From contig OW388297.1 of assembly GCA_936450465.1 (NCBI GenBank), positions 61,708,202-61,772,201 of the forward strand: 64,000 nucleotides of DNA, in the 5' to 3' direction. The position numbers and the translations under genes are program-made. Positions 31,097-44,249 of the stretch are shown piece by piece (the stretch's first letter is position 1; each line of letters starts with the position of its first letter). This stretch comes from Gibbula magus. Lineage: Eukaryota > Mollusca > Gastropoda > Trochida > Trochidae. The notes under the pieces were generated by a model. That model did not search any database and was not told the DNA's origin. It saw only the letters and a program-made list of their open reading frames with translations.

Positions 31097-31976
31097 GTAA
31101 GTACACTACATACACATACATTCACAATTCTTCAAGATTCTTTCAGATATAAAATTCTTAATTAGTCCATATGTATAGGTCCACAAAAGGTTGTTCCAGA
31201 GTACAATACAGAGTGTTTGTTACATGAAGTAGTGAACAAGATGGCAAATTTACAATTAGTCAGTGTACATTGATAGGAGAGGACAATGGATTATGAAACT
31301 TTTCGTGGAATAATGGTTATAACTTGAACGTGAGATTGTTTAATCCTTTTCTTTTCTTGGTGGAAAAGCGTTGTCAGTATGAGTTGAAACTGGGACTTTT
31401 GTATCCTATTTACTTGGTACAAAGTTGTTTCCAGGGGCATCTGACAATGTTCAGTGTAATTAATAGTGTAATATATATTTTTTCTTTAGGTGTAATTGTT
31501 CAACAAATTTTTCATTCTGCAGTTCGTGATTTGTGGTTGTTAACTTTATTAGTAACGGGTAAGGGATGGATTTTTTGTAGATGAAGGTAGTATTCAAATG
31601 TAGGTTATTTCTTGTGTGCTGTTATTATAACTTTGACATGACGGATAAACTTATATTTTTAATCATTATGAACATATCTACCATAATAACTAGCCACTGC
31701 CTGTTATACATCGTTGGCATCAACAATACACATGAAACACAATTATTTAAGATTACCTAAATATGATAATGATTATCTCGTTTATCTCACAGGGGCGTGT
31801 ATCGCTTAGAAACAGCGTTTAAAAGATATATATCTATAAAGACACTCACCTATTACTATATAAAAGTAAAGGGATGTAACGACGAAACCACCCATGCTCA
31901 TTCAAAGTCATAATTCGCATAAAAAAACAATTGTTATGGCCCAGTCGACGACTACGATACGAAACGCTGTTTCTAT
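31097..31976. other. Intron sequence, no gene seen
   Basis: AT-rich with a hydrophobic frame at 31324-31584 that has no domain signature. Nothing else recognised. Confidence 0.4.
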
Positions 31977-32130
31977 TTAGTAACCTTACTAAATGAATAA
32001 GTAAGCTTACTGAATGATTTAGTAAGCTTATTAATTCATTTAGTAAGCTTACTAATATGATCAGTCTTGTAAGCTTACTTAATCATTTAGTAAGCTCACT
32101 AAGTCATGTATCAAGCTTACTAAATCATTT
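31977..32130. repeat. Palindromic AAGCTTACTAAAT repeat cluster
   Basis: Six to seven imperfect copies of tttagtaagcttactaaat spaced about 20-25 bp apart. The unit is itself a palindrome centred on AAGCTT, so the cluster can fold into several alternative hairpins. Confidence 0.85.
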
Positions 32131-32329
32131 CCGGTTTGTTGACATCTCAATAAAATAAATGCTTCCCAGGAACTCTGAGTAGAGAGAAGAGCTTGTACAT
32201 TTTGGCATTTTAAGCACATGTGGTTCAAAATTCATTTTCAAAGGTTTTTTAGACTGTGGCCAATATGTAGGCTGACATATGAAGTGCACATAAAATCTCA
32301 TTATCTTCACAGCTCATTAAAACAGCTGT

Positions 32330-33515
32330 TTTAAGTGGCTACCCTGTGATCCATATTTGGGGTCACAGGGTCACCAACTTTACAAGTTAGAATCCCCATT
32401 GGCTAAACAGTTTGCACACAATATTACAACCTTCTAGGTTTTTTTGTTCCGGAGAAAAGGATGAAAACAGGATTTTAGGTAATGGCCTGAGAGCCTCTTA
32501 TTTGGGGCCACTGGGTCAATTTAGAATCTCCATTGGTTAAAGACTCTTTACACAACATGACAGCCTTCTAGGTCTTTTCGTTCTGAAGAAGAAGATGAAA
32601 ATAATCTTATCTTATCATTTTATCACCAGTCATATGCAGTTCACATATGTCATGTAACATAAAATAATTCTGAACTCCTCTTCAATTTATCCCTTTGTGG
32701 CTTGTAAAAATATTCAGTTCATAGGCTATTCATTAGTTCTCAATTCACATTGATTACATCAATTTGACAAACATGTCCACAATGTAGATTGTAATCTCAA
32801 GTCGACATATATTTCACATTCCTACTGAATAAGATTAACTGCAAAGTTACTTTTTTTCTCAATTCTGCATTTCTCAAACCCAAGTTAGGACTCACATATC
32901 TAAATGATAAGATGACTCTCCCTCGGGTATTTTATTAGGGATAAACTACATAGTAATTGAAGTGCCATAAAATATCAGTTCAAAATTCAATTCCAAAGGT
33001 TTTTAAGACTGTGGCCCATATTTGGGGTCACAGGGACACCAAATTAACAAGTTAGAATCTCCATTGGCTAAAGAGTTTGCGCACAATATGACAGCCTTCT
33101 AGGTCTTTTGGTCCGGAGAAAAAGATGAAAACAGGATTTTAGGTAATGGCCTTTGAGGCTCTTATTTGGGGCCACAGGGTTACCACATCTACAATTTAGA
33201 ATCTCCATTGGCTAAAGAGTCTGTACAAAATATTTCAGTCTTCTAGGTCTTTTCGTTTTGGAGAAGAAGATGAAAATAGGTTTTTAGGTTATGGCCTGTG
33301 AGGCCCATATTTGGGGTCATTGGATCACCAAATCTACAATTTAGAATCCCCATTGCCCAAGGAGTCTGTATGCAAAATTTCATGATCAGCTCCCTAGACC
33401 CAGTAGTTCTGGAGAAGAAAAAGAGAAATGTTTACGGACGGACGGATGGATGGACGGATGGACGGACGCCATGCCATGCCATAAGCCCATCAGGCCTTTC
33501 ATGAGCTAAACAGGC
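32330..33515 (+). mobile_element. Core-repeat plus (ACGG)n element, copy 1
   Basis: Contains five diverged copies of a ~140-150 bp core (…gacccctgtgacccatattt / ggggtcacagggtcaccaaa / tctacaatttagaatcccc…) at about 32338, 32477, 32998, 33137 and 33286, with non-core sequence in between. It then has a degenerate (ACGG)n at 33434-33471 and the tail gccatgccataagcccatca. The structure (tandem core, tetranucleotide tract, hairpin-prone end) matches what I know of bivalve 'pearl'/DTC84-type non-autonomous elements, often classed as Helentron-associated. The minus-strand reading frame at 32125-32310 lies just before it and has no support. Confidence 0.75.
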
Positions 33516-33754
33516 AAATAACAACATATGTGTATTGGAAAATACACATTAATTACATTTTAATCTAGATGAAAAACCTCACAAAGTGCTTTTTATTCTG
33601 ATTAAGATTGGCATATAGAATACTGAATTCAAAGAGTTGGGTACAGAGGGTATTCAAACATTCATGCCAGGTGTGACATGTGGTGATGTACTGAGAGATT
33701 TTTCTTTACTTTGAGCTAACTAGAATTAGAAAAATAAATTCAATTCATTTGATA

Positions 33755-34145
33755 AAAATAGAGCCATGGCCTCTGTAGCTCATCAGGAGATAATAAGTGG
33801 GGTATGTTATGGAGTGGACTTTATAGCAATGGTCAGATAATGGAATGTAGTAATAAGAATCTAGGTAGTGAAACGATTAAAGCAGTTTAAAAATATTTTG
33901 TTACCATAACTTTGCCAATCTGCTATATATATGTATTGAAAGAGCAACACAAAGCTTGGAAATAAATTGCTGGTATCAAACATATAATAATGTGGTGGAG
34001 AGATCATACTATTTTTTAAGATCGTACACACATTATATAATAATGAATATACCGGGTACAATTCTTTGCATACAATTCACCACTGTAAGCTATTGCAATA
34101 ATGGCCTGGGGCTGTAGAAGAAAATGAAAAAAACCTTTTTAGGTC
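33755..34145 (+). mobile_element. Fragment of the same element family (5' part)
   Basis: Starts with atagagccatggcctctgta gctcatcagg, the left-end sequence also found near 37968, 48556, 59848 and 61317. It ends in a core-like 'ttttaggtcatgacccctg' at about 34140 without the (ACGG)n tract. Confidence 0.6.
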
Positions 34146-35439
34146 ATGACCCCTGTTAATTATTATCAAAATTGGTTACACATAAATCAACATTCGTTAT
34201 GAATATCATACACCTTTGCATTATATTGTTTTAATTCTTAATTGCATTATGGCAATACCAACATTTATTACATAATGAATAGGAGCCTCAGTTTTTGAAA
34301 ATCCCATTTCTCATAGGCTCCATTTCAATACTTAATAAATTGGTGAATTTTTTTTAGTAAATTCTTTTTCACCATTTCTTATAGGCTCCTTTTCAATATT
34401 TGATAAAATGGTGATATTCTATGAATAAATTCTTTTTTAGAGTCAGTGGAAGACTAAAGCAGTCTCACGCACAGTCTATGATAACACAGTGCTGCACAGT
34501 AGTTTGAAGTAACCTGAAACCTCTGTGTAACTATCAGTTTTCATTCTTCTGCCAGGAAGAGGTCAACACAATGCAATTACATAACATGCAGACACTGGAC
34601 TCACAGCCAGTAAAATGTATATGTTAGATGCAGTTTTTCCTACAATTAATTATTTTTCTGTACTGGAGAAGATGATGAAAATAGGTGTGATGTCACAATC
34701 TCATATAGCTACTTCTTTTATAGTCCTATGTTATCACCAGTCATCACTAGTCATATTCAGTTCACATATCTCATGTAAAATGAAAAATTTTAATTCCTCT
34801 TCAAGTTATTCCTTCAAAGGGTATTCAATAGTTCTCATTTCAAATAGATTCACATTAAACATGTCCATGATGTAGACATCTATCTCATTTCTTGTTCCTA
34901 TTGAATAAAATTAACTGCAAAGTTAATAGAAAACTAAATCAGTTATAAAGTATAAAATATGATATAAATAAGGTATACCAAATTGACTCGTACTGGAAAT
35001 TCTCAATAATTAATTAATTAATTCTCCAAATAATTACACAATATCATGAGATATTAAAAAAACTCCATGATTTACTCTTAAATTACAAAGAACATAATAT
35101 AAGATTTAATAAAAGATTCTGTATTAAGTCTTTAGAATACTTTTAGACTTGTGTACCTTTATCAGCAAATTCACTTGCAAAATACAAATAATTACTCATA
35201 TGTGAAATGTGAGACAAAGATAAAATATGACTTATAATTTTTGTTAGACCTCCAATTCTAAGTTTTTAATTCTAAATATCTCTTTTTCATCAGACATATT
35301 ATATTCTCAAAGCACATGTTAGAACTCTCACATCAGAAAGATGAAATGCCTTTAACTCAGCTGTTTTCTTTAAAATTACCTCCCTTACCTAATTACTGAT
35401 TGAAGTGCACATATAATCTCAGAAAGATGCTGTAAACTG

Positions 35440-36125
35440 AAATAGGCTTTTAGGTTATGATCTCTGTGACCCATATTTGGGGTCACAGACTCACCAAATT
35501 TACAATTTAGAATCCCTTACAGCCAAGGAGTCTGTACATAAAATTTCAGCTCGCTTGAGCCATTGGGACTGGAGATGAAGATGAAAATAGCATTTTAGGT
35601 CATTGCCTCTGTGACCCAATATTTGGAGTCTCACTGTCACCAAATTTACAATTTAGAATCCCCTTCAGTCAAGGAGTATGTACATAAAATTTCAGCTCTC
35701 TACGTTCATTGGGACTGGAGAAGATGATGAAAATAGTTTTTTTTAGGTAATGACCCCTGTGAGCCACACTTGGGGTCACAGGGTCACCAAATCTACAATT
35801 TAGAATCCCTTTCAGCCAAGGAGTCTGTACATAAAATTTCAGCTCTCTGGAGTCATTGGTTCTGGAGAAGAAGATGAAAATAGCTTTTAAGGTTATGACC
35901 CCTGTGACCCACATTTGGGGTCACAGGGTCACCAAATTTACAATTTAGTATCCCCTTCAGCCAAGGAGTCTGTACATTAAATTTCAGCTCTCTGGAGTCA
36001 TTGGTTCTGGAGAAGAAGTCGAAAAAGCGAAAAGTTTACGGACGGACGGACGGACGGACGGATGGACGGACGCCATCCCATGCCATAAGCCCATCGGGCC
36101 TTTCAGGCCAGATGAGCTAAAAATT
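35440..36125 (+). mobile_element. Core-repeat plus (ACGG)n element, copy 2
   Basis: Four head-to-tail cores with a period of about 146 bp (starting near 35449, 35594, 35741, 35888), then (ACGG)n at 36041-36072, then gccatcccatgccataagcc and the terminal hairpin-like tcgggcctttcaggccagat gagct. The frame on the minus strand (35669-35914) is a shadow of the repeat. Confidence 0.85.
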
Positions 36126-37967
36126 AAAATATAAATTCAGCTTTTAAAGTAAAAGAAATATAATACATAACTTTTGGATTAGTCTTATTCCTTGTTTGTT
36201 CATGTTTATTTCAGTTCCAAATTGCTAAAGTAACTTGACTATCAACTTTAAATAGGCTTTTTCAACAAAACAATATCTGAAACTTTTTTTTTTTATTTAT
36301 TTAATATACTTTGTAAAAAAATTCCATTGGTGATTTTTTATTGACTAAAATTGGCTAAAATTAAAATGTCTCATGAAATGATATTTCTGAATTTTTAAAA
36401 ACAAATTACAATATATACAATATATGTTCATAAACTAAAATCATCCCCACAATCATTAATTTGAATACTGACTGATATTGAATTTGACTCACATCATTTA
36501 TCAATTAAAGCAATAATAGGTTAATTGCTAAACATGTATTTCTTACATCTAGTAAGTGAGAGTCCTATGCTCTTTGTTTTAAATCATGTTGCTACTGAAG
36601 ACATAGATATACAATTATTGTTCTTAAACTAGATTAGATTCTGTTTATTAAATTATAGGACTAACATCTTCTGCTTAGAATGGAAAATAACCTATTGGGA
36701 CCAGTGTAGTGGACTTCAAGTGAATAACTTAATCCATTCCTCCTTATTGTTTTTAAAATACAAGAATATATGACGTTGTTTACATTGTGCCCTGCACTAA
36801 ATGACCCTTTTGTAGGCATGTCAAAGACCTGACGATTTGGTTGAGCGATGGCTAAGATTTTCTTCTCACCAAGTGAGCATAGATTTAATTTACTCATGGC
36901 TTGAATGAATGGAGTGTCAATTTTCATTCGTATTTGTTCACACTGGAGCATATAAGTTGTTGACACCCATGTTATCTACATGTAGACAATACATTTTAAT
37001 GTACGGCATAATTCACTACTAATTGTGAAATTGTAACGTTACAGTTTGTCAGTCCCTACGTACGAATCTGTATTTCCAACTCTCTCACTGTTGACTTCTG
37101 ACAGCTCATCCTAACTTGATTCCTGGTGTTCAACTCAATGTTGATTCACAATAGGTTTATACTGATAGGGAAGGATGTTATTTATGTGAGATGGTGGAAA
37201 ATCAACGCTGCCATCGCTATCCGAGGAAGCCATAACAACACTAAGAACGTAGAAAATACACTGCATCAGCCGCGGGAGAGCATCTTTGACATCATATCAC
37301 GTGACTGCTGCCAGCCTTATTAACTCTCGGGGATTTCCGGAAAACGACTCGCACCGAAAACGTTTTTTCAACGTTTCTACATAAAATGTCGCAGTTTGAT
37401 AATTTTTTTGACACACTTTGTCTTAAACAATACTGTTGAACATGTTAAAACAAAGTTTTTCTCTAATATTCTCCTTTAATAAAACGAGTTTTTCAGACTT
37501 ACAGTGCAAAATGACGCTAAACACAACGAGGAAGTGCCACCGTAAATCATTCGAGAAAGCTAGCCTTGCATGTTAATAACTCCCAGAATTGAAGATAATC
37601 GTTGACGTAAGTCAACAGGAAGTCGATAAAAATGTTAAGACTGATACTGCTTGAGTGATTGCAACAAAAAGCTAAACAATGACAGAAGAACCAGGAACTG
37701 GGAACCGCCTAACGTATATAAATACACCAACAGTTAGCTTTGCGCAGACGCGCTACGAACATGATTCAGTTTAGGCATTCAAAGGTGAAGGTCGCACGTA
37801 ACGAAACTTACAGCGCCTATCTAGCCACAGGAACTCGATATCGTAATTAAAACGTAGGTAAAAAAAAATCTACCACCTATATATAACATAGAGTCAAGGA
37901 GCAAGGGCAGCCATGTTGCCGATCTAAGGGTCCATTCAACATTAGGTCAAAAGTTACGCTAAATAAA
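36126..37967. other. Intron sequence, no gene seen
   Basis: AT-rich DNA; a frame at 36661-36966 (minus) and one at 37126-37323 (plus) have no recognised domain. Around 37740-37930 the composition is less AT-rich, but I see no exon. Confidence 0.4.
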
Positions 37968-39058
37968 AAAATAGAGCCACTGGCTCTGAAGCTCACCAGG
38001 AATCATGTTATTAATTATCTCTAAGGAAAAGATTAAGATATCACATATCATATATATAAGTCATTGCCCAGTCATCAAATTTAAAAGTTATTATCAAAAT
38101 TGGTTACACATTAATCCATATACATTATAAATAATGCAGACCTTTTCAGTTTATTGTTTTACTTCTTATTTTAATTCTAGAATTATCAACATTTATTACA
38201 TAATGAAAAAGAGCCCCTATTTGTTTCTAAAAATCCTGTTTCTCATAGGCTCATAGTTTCATAGGCTCCTTTTCAATAGTTAATTGATAAATTCTATTGA
38301 GCATCTGAGTGTAAGACTAAATCAGTAACACAGCAGAGAAGTTACCTGAAACCTCCGTGTATTAGCTGCTGTTTGCATCTCTGCCAGGGTGTGGTCACTC
38401 CCAAGGTCAACACCTGCAATTACACAACATGCAGACCCTGGACTCACAGCCAGTAAATTATATATTTTAAATTTTGTTTTCCCAATCTTTATTCATTTTT
38501 CTTTATTGGAAAAGAAGATGTGGTATCACAAACATAAAATCATAAAACATTTCTTAACCCTTTTTAAAAATGTTCCTATGCATCCTGTCACAATATTCAG
38601 TTCACAGGCTATTCAATAGTTCTAATTTCACATTGATTACATCAAACATGTCCATAATGTAGTATTACTCTTAAGCTGACATATGAAGTGCACATAAAAT
38701 CTCATTATCTTCACAGCTCAGTAAAACAGCTGTTTTAAGTGGCTACCCCTGTGATCCATATTTGGGGTCACAAGATCACCAAATCTACAATTTAAAATCC
38801 CCATTGGCCAAAGAGTCTGTACATAACATTTCAGCTTTCTAGGGCTTTTGGGACTGGAGAAAAAGATGAAAAATGCTTTTTAGGTTGTGACCCCTGTGGC
38901 CCTTATTTGGGGTCACAGGGTTACCAAATCTACAATTTAGAATCCCCGTCAGTCAAGGAGTCTGTTCATAAAATTTCAGCTCTCTATGTTCATTGGGACT
39001 GGAGAAGAAGATGAAAATAGCTTTTTAGGTTATGACCCCTGGGGCCCTTATGCAAGTT
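37968..39058 (+). mobile_element. Core-repeat element, copy 3, 3' truncated
   Basis: Begins with the family's left end (atagagccactggctctgaa) and carries cores near 38740, 38878 and 39028. It stops abruptly inside a core at about 39050 (cccttatgcaagttcgg), without the (ACGG)n tract or tail. Confidence 0.75.
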
Positions 39059-39602
39059 CGGAATCTTTATACAATCGTGTTTCACTTTTTGAAAGTTCGT
39101 CTCCTCTTGTTTATAGTAATAGCTTTGTTTTATCCCAATTTATTGTCAACTTCAAATTTTCAACACATCATCTGCAAATAGCAAAAGAAATAACTGGAAG
39201 ACATCAGGATGTAGGTAATTGTACTCCATTGTACTCCATGTGAACAATTATTCCCAATCTGAATAGACAATTAATTTATGAAAAACGAAATAAAAATCTA
39301 TTTCTTCATATTGGTCATGTCGTATAAATCAGCAAAGGACATCTATCAATTTATTTTAGAAAAAAGTGTTCCGCAGGAGTGTAAGGCAAATAATGACCCG
39401 ATTGCTTCGAGTTATGGCAATAAACGAGTTAATTTGCCATTAGCGCTCGGCACCGGATCATTATTTACTACATATCTGCATCATTCCCGTTCCCTACCTG
39501 AAACCATACCAAACCAATGTGATTATATGAAATGAAAAGAGGACAAACTTCGAAGGCGTTCATAGCGTTCAAGGTGATTTGAGACAGTTTGGCGTGTTTC
39601 AG

Positions 39603-39702
39603 GCAGACATGGCGGTACGGGTATGTGGATGCTTGTGTACATTGGAGTGGGCTGTCACACACTCTGCTCGGTGATCCTCATCACAATTTGTGCAGCCAAA
39701 CG
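39603..39702 (+). CDS. Transmembrane exon of the lectin-like receptor
   Basis: A 100-nt exon between ggcgtgtttcag and gtgagt. Entering in phase 1, it encodes RHGGTG, then the hydrophobic MWMLVYIGVGCHTLCSVILI TICAA, then KR; it leaves in phase 2. The ~24-residue hydrophobic run followed by basic residues is a membrane helix and stop-transfer signal. The next exon (49264) supplies exactly one base to complete CGT (Arg) and continues KLQNRRK, strengthening the basic cytoplasmic flank. The other two frames give a stop or a non-hydrophobic peptide, so phase and chemistry agree on this reading. Confidence 0.75.
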
Positions 39703-40729
39703 GTGAGTGAACACACACTTATTGTAGTCGTCTATGTTGAAGACACATGCATTGGTTACGACATTTGTGTTGGTCTAGTTGTATCAGGGACTCTTTATTG
39801 ACTCCATATCTAATTAGAGACATACAATAGTAAGTTTTTATTGTTTTACTTTATATAGTAACGAAAAACATTCCCCTCGCTAGCTCACTGAGTAGCATTC
39901 AGAAGTTGAAAATAAATTACAGGGAAGAGTCTGGATAACAAACAATGCAAAACATGCCAACATGTAGTAAGAAATTTTCACATTTATTAACTTTTTCATA
40001 ATTATAAATAATTTCATTTTTCAACAATTCATAAAATGTTGGTTCATTTATCATAAAGAGCATTTATGAAATAACGATATTTTAAAATGACACATGTCAT
40101 GTCTTTATTCAATACTTTACGGTGACAGGCCTGTATTACATTAAGTGAATACAATAATAACATACCTGTACAGTGCATATCATAGCACGTCACTATAATA
40201 TCTGCTATATCCTTTCGCATTCCGCTTTCACTTCAAATATCACATCACAACATATATATTATTTCATTATGTTGTCTGTACAAGGAATAATATATATACC
40301 CACCATCTTCTGAGTGAACATGTAAGATGTGCAAACATACCATAGGACAGACGATTACATGTCAGACCTAATTACAAATGGCTCCAGTCATTCCGTGCAG
40401 GATAAACTGTTAGAAATCTGGAAGAATGACATTATAAGGGAAGAAAATAAAAATGTAAAATTGTGGATGAAAAAAGAAGATTGGTTAATAAATCTACCTC
40501 TATATATATAATGTCTACAGATAAATTTTTTGTAATCTCTAAAAGTGTAAAGTCATTTTTGAATAAACAATTTGGTTGTTCAAAGCATGGCCAATAGCAT
40601 AATTGAAAAGTTATTTTCTTAAACCAGTTATCCGGTTTGTTTTACAATTATTATCATAAATTATTAATTTACTATCAGTGTTATGGCACGTATACGACAT
40701 TTATGGCCAAGACCATATGATTCGACATC
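39703..40729. other. Intron sequence, no gene seen
   Basis: AT-rich with no recognised feature; a 60-residue frame at 40329-40511 has no domain. Confidence 0.4.
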
Positions 40730-41090
40730 TGGGCCAATACGGGAAAACTGGGCCAATACAGGAAAAACAGGGCCAATACGAGCACACTGGGCCAATATGA
40801 GTGCGCAGTCGCACATTTTTTTAAATCCCGAAGCTGTCGCTTCACAACTTTAACTCATGGTATCTGTTCACCATTCTTGTTAATAATAATTATTTCAATT
40901 TAAATGAGACGTTTGGTGGTATGCAAATAGAATGAAAAGAGGTTAATTCATAAAATTGTCATTTAATTAAGTATTTCCGTATTGGCAGGGTTACAGGTCC
41001 TCGGTCCGTTGTATTGGCCATCGACTACGTCTCGGGCCAGGACAACGGACCTTGGACCTGTTACTGGACCAATACGGAAATACTTAATTA
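40730..41090. repeat. 'gggccaatac' tandem motif and a 127-bp palindrome
   Basis: At 40730-40805, ctgggccaatacgggaaaa-type units occur four times. At 40964-41090 a long palindrome has arms taattaagtatttccgtatt...ggtccgttgt and acaacggacc...aatacggaaatacttaatta, with a short centre (attggcc...gggccag). The CCAATAC word links the two, so they are probably parts of one fold-back element. Confidence 0.85.
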
Positions 41091-41244
41091 ATAACATATT
41101 AGCACATTATGGTATACAAAACTTTTGGTAATCTGTAGGAGCTAGGGCATGTTAATAATGCTCAGCCAATATTAAACGTAAAAAAATAACATGGTTACTT
41201 TTGGGATAACACTACCTGCAAAAGCACAAATTCTCGTACTTTTT

Positions 41245-41342
41245 CGGACCGAGTCCCTTGCGGGATTCGATCCCACACCCTCAGAGTAAGGCAACCAGCA
41301 TTGAACGTACCAACAGCTTACAACACGACCACGGGGCCTCTT
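41245..41342 (-). repeat. tRNA-derived SINE head
   Basis: On the minus strand this reads gccccgtggtcgtgttgtaa gc (A-box region) and later gggatcgaatcccgcaaggg (B box plus T-loop stem). The anticodon region is not tRNA-like, so it is a SINE head, not a tRNA gene. Confidence 0.65.
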
Positions 41343-41480
41343 CTTCACCAGTACGAAAATCTTTAGAAAGCTGAAATCCTTTGTACAGACTCCTTGGTCA
41401 ACTGCATGGGATTATAACTGTAGAGATGGTGACCATGTGACCCTAAATGTGGGTCAAAAGGGTCACGACTTGCACAAATA
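41343..41480 (-). mobile_element. Inverted core repeat of the (ACGG)n element family
   Basis: The reverse complement contains gggtcacatggtcaccatc and cctttgtacagactcc-type words of the core. One core is complete and part of a second follows to about 41560. Confidence 0.6.
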
Positions 41481-42069
41481 ATATTAAATCTTCTTCTCCA
41501 GTACGAACGCTCTAGAAATCTTAAATGTTGTGTACAGACGTCTCAGGCAAGGATGACTAGATATTGTTGATTAGTTGACTCTGTAGCGCCTAGAAAGGGC
41601 CAAAGGGGTCGCCCCTTACACATATGTGCAGATATCTTGGTTTGGCCTATGTTGATTTTGAATTGTACATGTTCAACCTACAGGTTTAATGTATTATTTA
41701 AAAGTTGATAAGCTACAGATCCCATGGCTCTACTTTAGGGGTATGTTCTCTTGAGAATCTTTGTTGGAAAACTACTGAAGATACAGACTTATATACCTCC
41801 CGTATGTGGTAACACCCTTTCAGGTCAGTCTTTATCCCCGGGAACATCCTGACTTTGTATGAGAGGGCTTTATAAGCCCAGATAATACCCTAGTGCGGGG
41901 GCCTTATAAACGTTTGTAAAGTCCTCCCGACAGGCCATTATCTGAGCTTATAAGCCCTCCCAATTGTAAATACTTAGGCCCTCCAAGTACAATTCTTTGC
42001 ACCCAAGACATTCTAAGTCCATTTACATGATTTACTAATGTAATCAGTCCACAAAATCGCCAAATTTGA

Positions 42070-42122
42070 AATTGCCATTGCGGGAATCAAAGCCCAACGT
42101 TCTACCACTAGACCACAAAAGG
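42070..42122 (-). repeat. Short tRNA-like SINE remnant
   Basis: The minus strand reads ccttttgtggtctagtggta gaacgttgggctttgattcccgc: an A-box-like segment joined to a B-box-like segment with the middle missing. Confidence 0.45.
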
Positions 42123-44040
42123 ATTGGTGAATGAGCAGGGTGGATTGTTGGTCAGAATACTGCTGTCAGAGATGCTTCCATGATATTTTATGTGCGCTTT
42201 ATTTTACTTTGACCACCTGCAGTAAAACATTTTGACAACTGCACTAACTAGTTTCTTTCGACGGAAAGCCCTCGTATCATCATCGGTCTTTCTCTATTAC
42301 ATAATCGATAGCTCATTTTACAGCAGGGAAACCTATTTAGTAGGATGTGTTCACATAAAGCATGGGGGTCAAGGACACCAGAACATCAAATGAAAAAGTC
42401 TTGTGACATGTTGACGTTTAAAAAAACTAAATATTGCCGAGGCAGTCCTATTACATTTTGCACAATAAGTTTTCAATATATGGAGACTTTGAACATTTTA
42501 CCAACGTTCTTCAAAATCTTCCAATTCTCTAAATATGTACATATTAAGTATTAAGTCATACCAGTTCAAGTTAAAACTATTCTACGCGAACTGATAGATC
42601 CTTGAACAAATGCATTCGATATTTACACAATAGTCGATTTAGATGAGTTGCAAGTATAAATACTCATGCTTAAACTCGAATAACAGGAAAACAATATCAA
42701 CATTGTCCGCTTCAATAAGACCTTACATGAAATCTTAAATCCTCTAATTCTCCAAAGATGTACTTGTCACTAATTAAAGTCATGTTGGTTTGGTTCTTTT
42801 TTGTAACTATCTAACTGATAAGATATACAAATTGGTATAGTCTTTATTTCATTACCGATTCTGTTCAAATATGAAGTATGTACCAATTAAAAAGGTTAAT
42901 CAGGAAACAAACAAGTAAAGTATGATACTGTTGACAACAACTTTATTCATGTCTCCTTTTTCCTAATGTAACATACTTTAGATGCTACTGTAGCTAAATG
43001 AATCATGAATCTTCATTTGTTATCAAGGAGGGTTCTATCGGGGTATTTTTTTTTGGGAAACGAAATTCAAGATTTTAATCCCGTTTACACATATTTACAA
43101 TTAATACATGATTAAAACACAGTAAAATTGAAAGATATTAAAGGTGCATCCATTCTGTTTTATAAAATTTTATTTTGCTTTAATACGTTCCAACTCACTC
43201 AGCTTGTATATTTATTCCCAATCGCCAAATATATCATAATTACTAGTTTCCAATTTAAATTGAGTAACATCATTACGCATGTACAGAAACCGAAACTGCA
43301 CGTCCCATTTACATGCACAGTAGTTATGTGACCTATTAAACATTATCAACTCAAGTTTGTCTTTCTGTCTGTTGTAAATAATATTCCAGAATTACGTTTG
43401 ACTCATTGACGCGCGCCACACGCTGTGCATTGTCCGGTTTTCGATCAGATATCACTACTTTTATCTTCATTTCGTCAATATGCTAGTCTGCTATCATCAA
43501 ATGGTAGTTTTGGGTCACAGTTGGTACCTTTCGATAAAGTAACACCATTTATAACGTTTGCAATTTGTGACCCCCACAACACAATGGATGTACATTTAAT
43601 GAAGTGAATACTTTGGTGACTTTACATTTCACAAATTGATAAAGATAAGCTCAAATTTGTTCAAAAAAAAAACAAAAACCCAATGAGAATTGAAGCCATT
43701 CATCGGCGCTGCGAGAGGGGAAAACTTCGCTACGGCCTAATAGCATATTGTTTATTAGTTTTATGATACGTCATGTGTTACTATGTGAATATTCTATCAG
43801 TGTATTTCTCTTTATTATTACAAAAATATTTCATTTCACAAAATGCCAAGATAAATCGGTGATAGAACTTTTCCTTTCAGGCGTTGTAGACATTTTTTTT
43901 TACTGAAATGAATTACACACACTAAAATATAGAAAAGTGTTACCGATGGCTAAATAATACTCCTGAATCAACGGGACACGACCCAAAACGGGAAAATCGA
44001 TCCAAGTTTTAGATTCAACTCATTACCATAAACTGCCGAG
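42123..44040. other. Intron sequence, no gene seen
   Basis: AT-rich with several short frames (42345-42554, 43128-43331, 43425-43607) but no domains, splice-flanked exons or repeats that I could define. Confidence 0.4.
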
Positions 44041-44044
44041 GAGA

Positions 44045-44249
44045 GTATTCAGTTTGTTTATTCAGTAGTGGGGCCACAGGCCCATTATACAATGCAATCA
44101 TGACATATAACATGAAAACAAGCGCCCATAAAATACAGTACAGAGTGAGCCGCGATGACATGGCTGTAGTAAATCAAATACAATCGTCATGGTGATAGAA
44201 ACTTGTTCCGCAATTTTAAAGCAAGGAATGTATATTTTCCAAGATTGTT
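44045..44249 (-). mobile_element. LINE 3' end (minus strand), separated from its ORF by an insertion
   Basis: The minus strand reads attgtataatgggcctgtgg ccccactactgaataaac: a short hairpin (gggcc-tgt-ggccc) followed by AATAAA. A similar end is present at 59100-59200. It most likely belongs to the ORF2 fragment at 45135-45761, with the element at 44250-45137 inserted between them. Confidence 0.55.
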
